From Desulfovibrio sp. (GTDB lineage Bacteria; Desulfobacterota; Desulfovibrionia; Desulfovibrionales; Desulfovibrionaceae): a stretch of 7,913 nt of DNA. The notes under the pieces are model-generated. The model did no database searches, was not told where the DNA came from, and saw only the letters and a program-made list of their open reading frames with translations. The stretch lies in the NCBI RefSeq assembly GCF_019424165.1, contig NZ_JAHZAA010000013.1, positions 21,135 through 29,047 of the forward strand. Reading direction: 5' to 3'. Of this stretch, positions 1 to 5,529 are shown piece after piece. Positions within the stretch are counted from its first letter, which is position 1, and every line of letters starts with the position of its first letter. Made by a program: the position numbers and the translations under genes.

Positions 1-678
1 GAAGTATTTACCGGGCGTACTGCTTCACACAGCATCCTGCACTATGAGTACGAAAAAGATTATTCTGGCTCATTTTTGCGTTTTCTGACCCAAAAGATTT
101 CCCCGAGCTATTCCTTTCATGGCATGCCGGGCAACTACATGAACCAGGAAGTTGCCTACCAGCGTCAGGGAGTGCAATATGTTTACGGACTGGAAAAGAT
201 GCAGGCCGAAGGCGTGCCTGTTGTTGCCATATGGACGGATGGTATTGCGGCTGATACGGACCTGTTTGGCTTTGCGGCGAAAAAAATACCCGCCAATGGC
301 CCTTTTTTACACTTTATTATCACGCTGGACATGCACGTCATGGACCAGCCGGAAATGGTCTGCAATGCCCTGCAATTTCCGGATGAACCACGCAACGTCT
401 ATTACTCGCTGTGCAGACACACCGACACCGCCCTTGCCGCTTATATACGGAAACTGCCCGAAGGAACCACTGTGGCCATATGGGGCGACCACAGATCGTA
501 TACCTGCGATGCCTCCGGCTATATTCCCTTTCTGCTTTTCGTTACAGGGCAGTCACATCCTTGTGTGCATGAATCTTCCCCGCCATTGAACAGAAGTAAA
601 ATGTATCACTATCTGCAAAGAAATTTCGGGCAGCTTTTTGCTCAAAAAACACCGGCTACAGCAAAACAAGGGCAATAA
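1..678 (+). CDS. LtaS/MdoB-like alkaline phosphatase superfamily membrane transferase, C-terminal part (5' partial)
   Basis: The reading frame is open from base 1 and ends at TAA 676-678, giving the last 225 residues of a larger protein; the first in-frame TTG or ATG codons are internal. The visible part matches the extracytoplasmic catalytic domain of the LtaS/MdoB (COG1368-like) branch of the alkaline phosphatase/sulfatase superfamily. There is a FHGMPGNYMN stretch around residues 40-49, a hydrophobic FLHFIITLDMH segment whose His (about 112) fits the metal/substrate His of LtaS, and a WGDH motif at 161-164 whose Asp-His pair matches the Mn-binding pair of that family. Relatives move phosphoglycerol or phosphoethanolamine from phospholipids to glycans or other acceptors at the outer face of the inner membrane, releasing diacylglycerol. 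The exact substrate cannot be told from this part. The membrane helices and the catalytic Thr would lie upstream. The 3' end overlaps convergent dgkA by 23 bp. Confidence 0.8.
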   Translation, partial: EVFTGRTASHSILHYEYEKDYSGSFLRFLTQKISPSYSFHGMPGNYMNQEVAYQRQGVQYVYGLEKMQAEGVPVVAIWTDGIAADTDLFGFAAKKIPANGPFLHFIITLDMHVMDQPEMVCNALQFPDEPRNVYYSLCRHTDTALAAYIRKLPEGTTVAIWGDHRSYTCDASGYIPFLLFVTGQSHPCVHESSPPLNRSKMYHYLQRNFGQLFAQKTPATAKQGQ

Positions 679-1021
679 GCAGCAATACATTGCAGAACAA
701 CGCCATTAGAACCGCCATTGAACCTTTATCTTTGGCATTTTTTATCAGTTCGGAATATTCGCTGCTGACAAGATCACACACATCCTCAATGGCGGAATTC
801 AGCAATTCCACAATAAGGATCAAGAGATATGAGCCTGTCAGCAAAAATTTTTTCCAGAGGGGCCACGGCACTACAAGCAGGACAAGAACAAGCACGGCCA
901 AGCCCGCCAGCTCCAGACGAAAAGCCTCTTCCTTGGTCAGGGCCGCGCGGAATCCCGCCACTGAATAACGCGTTGCCCCGACACAGCGCCTGTAAAGTAC
1001 ATCGCATATTTTTTTCAGCAT
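656..1021 (-). CDS. dgkA: Diacylglycerol kinase, DgkA family
   Basis: This is a 121-residue integral membrane protein, close to the 122 residues of E. coli DgkA, which phosphorylates diacylglycerol with ATP to phosphatidic acid in the inner membrane. Family landmarks are in order: an amphipathic N-terminus, EAFRLE at 32-37, and helix 1 at about 38-52. The catalytic segment VELLNSAIED at 71-80 has E72, N75 and E79 in place of E. coli E69, N72 and E76. KDKGSMAV at 97-104 has the conserved Asp-Lys/Gly pair, and a last helix lies at about 102-120. The ATG at 1019-1021 is preceded by AAAGGA about five bases upstream. It begins 41 bp after the stop of the response regulator on the same strand, so it is probably the third gene of the kinase-regulator operon. 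Its end overlaps the convergent LtaS/MdoB-like gene by 23 bp. Since such transferases release diacylglycerol, a recycling role is a sensible inference. Confidence 0.93.
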   Translation of the reverse strand: MLKKICDVLYRRCVGATRYSVAGFRAALTKEEAFRLELAGLAVLVLVLLVVPWPLWKKFLLTGSYLLILIVELLNSAIEDVCDLVSSEYSELIKNAKDKGSMAVLMALFCNVLLLIALVLL

Positions 1022-1062
1022 GGCAGTCCTTTATGAGGAGCGCGGCCCACGGCAGCGCTCCG

Positions 1063-2424
1063 CTACTTCCCATCCCCGAGTTTCGATAAAAGAGTCTTGC
1101 GGTTGATGCCAAGACGCCGCGCGGCCTCGCTCTTGTTGCCGCCCACCTGCTCAAGCGTATCCTGCACGGCCAGGCGCTCGATTTCTTCCAGCGTCATGTT
1201 GGCAAAATCCAGCCGTGCCGGACGCGTATTTTCCTCTTCCACGTCCAGAATGGTGGGCGGCAACTCACGCTCACTGATGTATTCTCCCACCAGCAGCACC
1301 ACAGCACGTTCCACGGCATTTTCCAGTTCCCGCACGTTGCCGGGCCAGTTGTGCTTGAGCAGCCTGTCCATGGCGGCAGGGGTAAAACCCTTGACCGTTT
1401 TGCCGTTGCGCTCGGCAAAAAGCTTCATAAAGTGCATGGCCAGCAGGGGGATGTCCTCCTGCCGGTCGCGCAGGGGCGGCAATTGCAGGGCCACCACATT
1501 GAGGCGGTAATACAGGTCCTGGCGAAAACGCCCCTCGTCCACCTCCTGCGCCAGATCCTTATTGGTAGCTGCCAGAATGCGCACGTCCACCTTGAGGTTC
1601 TGGTCGCCCCCCACACGCTGCAGTTCGCGCTCCTGGATCACCCGCAACAGCTTGACCTGCATGGACAGCGGGATTTCGCCGATTTCGTCCAGAAAAATCG
1701 TGCCTTTGTTGGCCGCCAGAAAACGTCCTTCACGACGTTTTTCCGCGCCGGTGAACGCGCCTTTTTCATGGCCGAACAATTCGGATTCCAGCAGGGTTTC
1801 TGTCAGCGCGGCACAGTTGACGGCCACATAAGGCCCCTTGCTCCTGCCGCTGTTGGCGTGGATCAACCTGGCGATAACCTCCTTGCCCGTGCCGGATTCA
1901 CCCGTGATAAGCACAGTGGCTTCTGAGGGCGCAATGGCCGAAACCAGACCCAGCATCTGGCGCATGGCCGGGCTTTGACCGATGACATCGCGCGAATCCA
2001 CGTTGGCCGCCAGTTCATGCCGCAAGGCGCGCACTTCGTCCCGCAGGCTCGCATGGTCAAGGGCGCGCTCCAGAGCCAGTTTGAGAGCGTCAAAAGCCAG
2101 CGGTTTGGTAAGATAATCATATGCCCCGGCCTTGAGGGCCTCCACAGCGTTGGCCACATCGGAATAGGCCGTCATGATCAGTACGGGAATGGCCGGGTTA
2201 TAGCCCTTGATGGCGCGGGTGGCCTCGATGCCGCTCATGCCCCCCATGCGCACGTCCATGAGGATAAGATCAAAAGGGCTTTCCTGGCACAGGGCCACGG
2301 CTTCTTCGCCATTGTCCACGGTGACAGGGGCATAGCCCCACTCTTCCAGCAGGGCGCGCAGCATTTCGCGGTGATTGTGGTCGTCGTCTACCACCAGCAG
2401 CTTTACGGCCGATTTTGCAGTCAT
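1063..2424 (-). CDS. zraR: Sigma-54-dependent response regulator, ZraR/NtrC type
   Basis: The protein has 453 residues and the classic NtrC layout. The receiver domain (about 7-122) has the acidic pocket D13-D15, phosphoacceptor D57 in LILMDVRM, T85 and K107. The AAA+ domain (about 147-380) has Walker A GESGTGKE at 175-182, the sigma-54-contacting GAFTGA loop at 222-227 and Walker B GTIFLDE at 241-247. A C-terminal Fis-like helix-turn-helix lies at about 430-448 (NKSEAARRLGINRKTLL). It should hydrolyse ATP to open sigma-54 RNA polymerase complexes when phosphorylated by the adjacent kinase. The ATG at 2422-2424 has AAGGAAG just upstream. The gene starts 51 bp after the kinase stop, so the two are very likely co-transcribed. 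The near-consensus sigma-54 promoter at 4694-4709, in front of a ZraP-like gene, is the obvious target. Assigning it as ZraR rather than another member of the group rests mostly on that context. Confidence 0.9.
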   Translation of the reverse strand: MTAKSAVKLLVVDDDHNHREMLRALLEEWGYAPVTVDNGEEAVALCQESPFDLILMDVRMGGMSGIEATRAIKGYNPAIPVLIMTAYSDVANAVEALKAGAYDYLTKPLAFDALKLALERALDHASLRDEVRALRHELAANVDSRDVIGQSPAMRQMLGLVSAIAPSEATVLITGESGTGKEVIARLIHANSGRSKGPYVAVNCAALTETLLESELFGHEKGAFTGAEKRREGRFLAANKGTIFLDEIGEIPLSMQVKLLRVIQERELQRVGGDQNLKVDVRILAATNKDLAQEVDEGRFRQDLYYRLNVVALQLPPLRDRQEDIPLLAMHFMKLFAERNGKTVKGFTPAAMDRLLKHNWPGNVRELENAVERAVVLLVGEYISERELPPTILDVEEENTRPARLDFANMTLEEIERLAVQDTLEQVGGNKSEAARRLGINRKTLLSKLGDGK

Positions 2425-2475
2425 TTCATCTTCCTTGGGCAGCTTGAATATGTCGTTATTTTTTGTCTGAAACGT

Positions 2476-4497
2476 TTATCCGCCCGCCGGAGCAGCATCC
2501 CTGCCCCGCACCGGCAGCTCAAGAGTAAATTCCGTACCCCGGCCAGGCGCAGAGGTCACACTGACATTGCCGCCGTGGCCTTCAACAATCTGGTGCACAA
2601 TGGCAAGGCCAAGACCCGTGCCTGAAGGCTTGGTCGTAAAATAGGGCGTAAAAATGGCCGCCTGAATGTCTCTGGCAATGCCCGGCCCGTTATCGGCCAC
2701 CGTGATGCAGAAGGTCTGCCCGCCGGAGCAGAGGCGCGCGCCCACGCGCAATTCGCCGCCCTCGCCCATAGCCTGCGCAGCGTTGAGAAAAAGATTAAGC
2801 AGAGCCTGGGTAAGCCGCTCGGTATTGATGCGCACAGACGGCAGGCCCGACGGCACATCAAGAACCACATGAATATGCCGTGAGCGCATATCGGCCTCTG
2901 CCAGCCGCAGCGCACGGTCGATCACCTCGGCAAGGTCGGCTTCAGCCGTATTGATGGCTCCGGGTCGGGCAAATTCCAGCAATTCAGACACCACACGGTC
3001 GAGCCTGTCCACTTCGTCAATCATGCGCTGCGCGGCTTCTTCTTCGCGGCCGCCGGGCAACATTCGCTTGGCTATATACAGGGCCACCCCCTTGATGGTG
3101 CTCAAGGGATTGCGCACCTCGTGCGCCACGCCCGCCGCCAGATGCCCCAGGGCGGACAGCCGGTCGTTGCGCTGTGCATCGGCCTGCAGGCGTTTCACCT
3201 CGGTTATGTCCCTTAAAATGAACACGTTGCCGAGAAACACGCCATCCTGATTGTGCATGGATGCCGCGCTAAGGCTGATGACGGCCCCCGCGCGGCCCGT
3301 AGTAAGCGCGCACTCGCGCTCAAGCACCTTTTGCCCGCCGGCCAGCTCCGCCACAAGGGCGCTCCAGTCCAGGCCGGGCAGACTGGTCAGGGGCGCGTAC
3401 ACAGCCATATTCCTGTCCAGTTCAAACATGCCCAGGGCCGTGTCATTGACCATGGCGACCCTGCCGTAAGGATCACTGGTGAGAAGCCCCAGAGGCAGAT
3501 TGGCAACGACCTCCGAAGCCATGGCCCGGGAGTCGCGCAGCATACGGCGTGAACGGCGATAGTTGTGCGCCCAGAACAGGGAAACAAAACCGGCAAGCCC
3601 CAGGGCCGCAAGAAGGGCCGCCGAGGTGAGGTTATGGCGCAAATCTGCTGCCAGAGCCGCCTCAAAAGGCTTGAGGTCAAGCCCGATCACCACCACACCC
3701 ATGGGTTGCCGGACCTGTTCATGTTGCCACTGTCCTTCCGCGCCGCCAGGCATGACGCCTGGTCCGGAGGCAGACATGCCGCCGTGCCTGCCATCCGGCA
3801 TAGACCGCATGGAGCCGGGCGGGTTCATGTCTTTCAGGGTCATGGGGCCATGCAGCACGCCTGTGCCGCCCATGCCGCGCCCGCGCCCCATATGTTGCCC
3901 ATGCCCGCGCATGGGCATGGGCATGGGTATGGGGCGCACATCAGCCAGCGGCACAAAAGCCCGGTAAACCTCAAAAACCTTTTTGCCTTTCCACTGGCGT
4001 ATGCGCCAGGCGGGCTTTTCTGTGACCTGCACTCCGGTGGGCATAATGAGGGCCAATGCCCGCTCGCCGGGCTGCACGCCCGCCGCTTCTCGCGGAGATG
4101 TATTTTCGCGCTCTGGCCGGCTTCTGTCCCTGTTACGCACAGGCACGCTGTAAGCAAGCATTTTGCCTTCATCGCTGGCTACAGCCATAAAAACAATGCC
4201 GGGCTGCTTGGCGGTTTCCGTCAGCAAGGACTGAAGACCGTCAGTTGTACCCAACGTACCCAACGGCGTGCACAGGCCCGTACGCGCCCCGGCTTCCAAG
4301 GCCCAGATGAGGGCTTCGGCCCTGTCTATGAGGTTCTGTATCATATATGTCTTGCCGCGCTGATTGCTGCGCACCGCAAGCGCGGTGATGGCAAGACCGA
4401 GAATGATGGCCATGCCGACCACCATCCAGGGTGAAAGGCCTAGATGCAGGGCGCGCAGGCCCCTGGCGGAAAACAGTCTTGAAACTCTGCTTTTCAT
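2476..4497 (-). CDS. zraS: Membrane sensor histidine kinase, ZraS-like, with a Met/His-rich periplasmic insert
   Basis: This 673-residue kinase is clearly longer than E. coli ZraS (about 465). TM1 is at about 23-42 and TM2 at about 291-309, enclosing a periplasmic sensor region of about 245 residues. A cytoplasmic PAS domain follows at about 325-435 (ANLPLGLLTSDPYGRV to FILRDITE). Next is a HisKA domain with phosphoacceptor H459 in AAGVAHEVRNPLS, then HATPase_c with N568/N572, DNGPGIA at 602-608 and GTGLGLA at 626-632. All catalytic motifs are intact. Residues 190-260 form a low-complexity insert with 11 Met, 5 His and many Gly/Pro, absent from typical ZraS. The ATG at 4495-4497 is preceded by AAAGGA. 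A TTGACC/CATAAT promoter lies just upstream. It is first in the probable kinase-regulator-dgkA operon and divergent from the ZraP-like operon. The ligand is unknown; the insert suggests direct binding of a soft metal such as Cu(I), Ag(I) or Zn. Confidence 0.88.
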   Translation of the reverse strand: MKSRVSRLFSARGLRALHLGLSPWMVVGMAIILGLAITALAVRSNQRGKTYMIQNLIDRAEALIWALEAGARTGLCTPLGTLGTTDGLQSLLTETAKQPGIVFMAVASDEGKMLAYSVPVRNRDRSRPERENTSPREAAGVQPGERALALIMPTGVQVTEKPAWRIRQWKGKKVFEVYRAFVPLADVRPIPMPMPMRGHGQHMGRGRGMGGTGVLHGPMTLKDMNPPGSMRSMPDGRHGGMSASGPGVMPGGAEGQWQHEQVRQPMGVVVIGLDLKPFEAALAADLRHNLTSAALLAALGLAGFVSLFWAHNYRRSRRMLRDSRAMASEVVANLPLGLLTSDPYGRVAMVNDTALGMFELDRNMAVYAPLTSLPGLDWSALVAELAGGQKVLERECALTTGRAGAVISLSAASMHNQDGVFLGNVFILRDITEVKRLQADAQRNDRLSALGHLAAGVAHEVRNPLSTIKGVALYIAKRMLPGGREEEAAQRMIDEVDRLDRVVSELLEFARPGAINTAEADLAEVIDRALRLAEADMRSRHIHVVLDVPSGLPSVRINTERLTQALLNLFLNAAQAMGEGGELRVGARLCSGGQTFCITVADNGPGIARDIQAAIFTPYFTTKPSGTGLGLAIVHQIVEGHGGNVSVTSAPGRGTEFTLELPVRGRDAAPAGG
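3718..3930 (-). other. Met/His/Gly-rich low-complexity insert in the kinase sensor domain
   Basis: This covers codons 190-260 of the kinase. The protein segment starts with a PMPMPM run and continues with short HG, MG and GRG units (for example HGQHMGRGRGMGG at 199-211). Met occurs at 192, 194, 196, 203, 209, 219, 224, 230, 233, 241 and 249; His at 199, 202, 216, 238 and 259. It lies near the end of the periplasmic domain, just before TM2, where ligand-driven movement would be passed to the cytoplasm. The composition closely resembles residues 124-171 of the ZraP-like protein encoded divergently. A metal-binding role is inferred from composition only. Confidence 0.7.
3910..3933. repeat. Short tandem hexamer repeat inside the kinase gene
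   Basis: Three copies of CATGGG followed by one TATGGG, read on the plus strand; on the coding strand they give the Pro-Met repeats of the insert. An 8-bp inverted repeat (GCCCATGC at 3897-3904, GCATGGGC at 3909-3916) overlaps its left part. Hexamer slippage would add or remove Pro-Met pairs without a frameshift. Whether the copy number varies is not known. Confidence 0.75.
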
Positions 4498-4525
4498 GGG
4501 TCTTCCTTTGTTTCAGGATGACTGT

Positions 4526-4553
4526 ATTATGTATTTTTTACCCACCTGGTCAA
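4526..4553 (-). promoter_or_regulatory. Sigma-70-like promoter for the kinase-regulator-dgkA operon
   Basis: On the minus strand, TTGACC (4553-4548, 5 of 6 to consensus) is followed after 16 bp by CATAAT (4531-4526, 5 of 6). This predicts a start near 4519 and a leader of about 20 nt before the ribosome binding site AAAGGA and the ATG at 4497. No -24/-12 element was found for this direction. The kinase operon may therefore be made constitutively at a basal level, unlike E. coli zraSR, which is also under sigma-54 control. The call comes from motif reading only. Confidence 0.5.
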
Positions 4554-4561
4554 GCCCAGAG

Positions 4562-4606
4562 GTAAAAATTGGACAGTCGCCGCCAAATGTGAGTAAAAAT
4601 CGGACA
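4562..4606. repeat. Direct repeat pair GTAAAAATYGGACA, candidate activator sites
   Basis: Two near-identical 14-mers lie at 4562-4575 and 4593-4606, differing at one base (T or C). Each is followed by a similar C-rich stretch ending in AAATG. The period is 31 bp, close to three DNA turns, so both would lie on one helix face. They sit about 115-160 bp upstream of the predicted sigma-54 start, a normal distance for enhancer sites of a NtrC-type activator, and just upstream of the -35 of the divergent kinase promoter. Each has only weak dyad symmetry (TTGG...CCAA in the left copy), which argues somewhat against a standard enhancer palindrome. The alternative is a remnant of an insertion sequence end; some IS21-type ends carry repeated motifs of this general look. 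Confidence 0.55.
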
Positions 4607-4681
4607 ACGCCCCAAAATGCCGTCAAGGCAGCATACACGCGTTATTGCAATAACATATACTAATTACTATGTTTTATGCAA

Positions 4682-4694
4682 AACATGCCATGTT
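4682..4694. promoter_or_regulatory. Perfect palindrome abutting the -24 element
   Basis: AACATG-C-CATGTT is a perfect inverted repeat with 6-bp arms and one central base. It ends one base before the GG of the sigma-54 -24 box. A protein bound here would compete with sigma-54 polymerase, so it could be an operator for a second regulator. With 13 bp, chance is a real possibility. Confidence 0.35.
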
Positions 4695-4709
4695 GGCACG
4701 ACCTTTGCC
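4694..4709 (+). promoter_or_regulatory. Sigma-54 (-24/-12) promoter of the ZraP-like operon
   Basis: TTGGCACGACCTTTGCC matches the consensus TGGCACG-RNNN-TTGCW in all but the last base. GG lies at 4695-4696 and GC at 4707-4708, exactly the 12-bp offset required. The start is predicted near 4720, giving an untranslated leader of about 80 nt before the SHOCT gene. The nearby sigma-54 activator gene (1063-2424) makes this the natural target. This is the strongest promoter call in the window. Confidence 0.85.
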
Positions 4710-4776
4710 TTATAAGAGCCAAGACAGCGCGAAGCGCAAACCGGTGACAGCGCCACCCCGCCTGGGTGCAGGCGCG

Positions 4777-4791
4777 CCCGGCCTCACCGGG
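4777..4791 (+). promoter_or_regulatory. Small leader hairpin touching the ribosome binding site
   Basis: CCCGG-CCTCA-CCGGG can form a 5-bp GC-rich hairpin whose 3' arm runs into the GGGAGGA Shine-Dalgarno (4789-4795) of the SHOCT gene. It could dampen translation or stabilise the mRNA 5' end. It is short, and no riboswitch class is recognised. Confidence 0.35.
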
Positions 4792-4801
4792 AGGACACAA
4801 A

Positions 4802-5026
4802 ATGCATACTTGTTATTTTCAGAATTTTTTCGGCTGGGGCGGCGGCTGGTTGGGAATGTTTCTTACAATCACGGTACTCGTACTGGCGGTCTGCCTTGTA
4901 AGCCGCCTGCTGAGCAAAAAACGGTGCAACTTTGACCGGCGTGATTCGCTGAACATACTGAAGCACCGTCTGGCATCCGGCGAAATAACGCAGGAAGAAT
5001 ACGAAAAGCTTAAAAACGTGATCTGA
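4802..5026 (+). CDS. Small membrane protein with C-terminal SHOCT domain
   Basis: This is a 74-residue protein. I chose the ATG at 4802 because GGGAGGA lies six bases before it; an in-frame upstream start at 4766 lacks such a site. The N-terminus is rich in Trp, Phe and Gly (FGWGGGW at 10-16). One transmembrane helix spans about 17-37 and is followed by a basic SKKRC stretch. A SHOCT motif covers 48-74 (LNILKHRLASGEITQEEYEKL). SHOCT segments are short helical hairpins on many unrelated small membrane or exported proteins, and their exact role is unclear. Cys residues at 4, 31 and 42 are notable. It is the first gene behind the sigma-54 promoter, so it should be induced together with the ZraP-like protein. 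The function is unknown; membrane stress or metal handling is suggested by context only. Confidence 0.85.
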   Translation: MHTCYFQNFFGWGGGWLGMFLTITVLVLAVCLVSRLLSKKRCNFDRRDSLNILKHRLASGEITQEEYEKLKNVI

Positions 5027-5047
5027 CCGCTTCTTCCATAAAAGCGG
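5027..5047 (+). other. Intercistronic hairpin
   Basis: CCGCTT (5027-5032) and AAGCGG (5042-5047) form a 6-bp stem directly after the SHOCT stop codon. No T-run follows, so it is more likely an mRNA processing or stability element than a terminator; the next gene begins only 59 bp after the stop. Confidence 0.4.
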
Positions 5048-5085
5048 AGCAAGACCACGAATATATACAAGACAAGGAGTTCATC

Positions 5086-5283
5086 ATGAAAACCACAACC
5101 TTCAAGCCTTCCATTCTGGTAGCATCCCTGGCCTTTGTTTTCGTCATGGCCCTCACCGTCCTGCCCACGCAGGCCCAGACCGGCGCAAGCTCCAGCACTG
5201 CCTCTCCCTGGTGCGGCAACGGCAGCGGTCACGGCGGGTACGGTCCCCACGGTCCCCATGGCGGAGGTCACATGGGCCGGTAA
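5086..5283 (+). CDS. Tiny exported Gly/His-rich peptide
   Basis: This is a 65-residue product with a clear Sec signal peptide: Lys at 2 and 7, a hydrophobic core at 9-26, and likely cleavage after TQA at 30. The mature part is only about 35 residues, with a Ser/Thr-rich start, one Cys (43), and a Gly/His-rich tail with His at 49, 55, 58 and 62. The start ATG has a strong AAGGAG seven bases upstream. No known family is recognised. The tail resembles metal-binding Gly/His stretches and the composition of the ZraP-like protein downstream. Its place in the sigma-54-driven operon supports a periplasmic metal or stress role. The single Cys could allow dimer formation or metal binding, but this is inference. 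Confidence 0.75.
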   Translation: MKTTTFKPSILVASLAFVFVMALTVLPTQAQTGASSSTASPWCGNGSGHGGYGPHGPHGGGHMGR

Positions 5284-5313
5284 GCCCAGGAGCTGACGCC
5301 ACAAGGACAACAC

Positions 5314-5469
5314 ATGAGACACCCTAAAACATATGTTCTTGGCAGAAAAATCCTGCAACAGCGGCGTCACTGTCCGGCTGCGGCGGCCATCGGGGGCCGG
5401 GCCTGCACGACAGAAAAGGCACATACGGCCCCCGGAATTTACCCGGACTTTACAGGCGCTCAGCGCTGA
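5314..5469 (+). CDS. Possible small ORF of 51 residues, function unknown
   Basis: The ATG at 5314 has AAGGA six bases upstream (5303-5307) and lies 30 bp after the previous stop; the frame runs to TGA 5467-5469, 60 bp before the ZraP-like gene. Both gaps are normal for this operon. The product is basic at its N-terminus (RHPKTYVLGRK at 2-12), has Cys at 20 and 31 and an Ala/Gly-rich middle, and shows no signal peptide, helix or known domain. Its codons include the strong inverted repeat at 5391-5434, so selection there may be for RNA structure rather than protein. An overlapping 61-codon frame at 5333-5518 has no ribosome binding site and was not preferred. It may be a real micropeptide, a leader peptide or chance. 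Confidence 0.35.
   Translation: MRHPKTYVLGRKILQQRRHCPAAAAIGGRACTTEKAHTAPGIYPDFTGAQR
5391..5434 (+). repeat. 9-bp GC-rich inverted repeat between operon genes
   Basis: CGGGGGCCG (5391-5399) and CGGCCCCCG (5426-5434) are perfect inverted copies with a 26-nt loop. No T-run follows, so it is not a classical terminator. It could set relative expression between the upstream small genes and the ZraP-like gene through mRNA processing, or be incidental in a GC-rich stretch. Confidence 0.4.
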
Positions 5470-5529
5470 AAAGCCCCCCAAAGCAAACAAAAACCCTCGG
5501 CTCAGCCCGAAATCATAAAGGATACCACC

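Noticed and set aside
3565..4434. A 289-codon open frame on the plus strand inside the kinase gene
   Set aside because: It is antisense to intact sensor and TM2 coding sequence of the kinase. The His-rich product is a shadow of the Met/Gly codons, and GC-rich sequence commonly leaves such frames open.
4562..4606. CRISPR-like repeat-spacer pattern
   Set aside because: There are only two short imperfect copies with a 17-bp gap and no cas genes; far from an array.
4674..4690. Possible sigma-54 promoter on the minus strand (GCAA...GCCA on the plus strand)
   Set aside because: The spacing between the two halves is two bases too short for a working -24/-12 element, and the sequence is better explained by the palindrome.
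5333..5518. A 61-codon plus-strand frame overlapping the 51-codon candidate
   Set aside because: Its ATG lacks any ribosome binding site, while the overlapping frame starting at 5314 has one.
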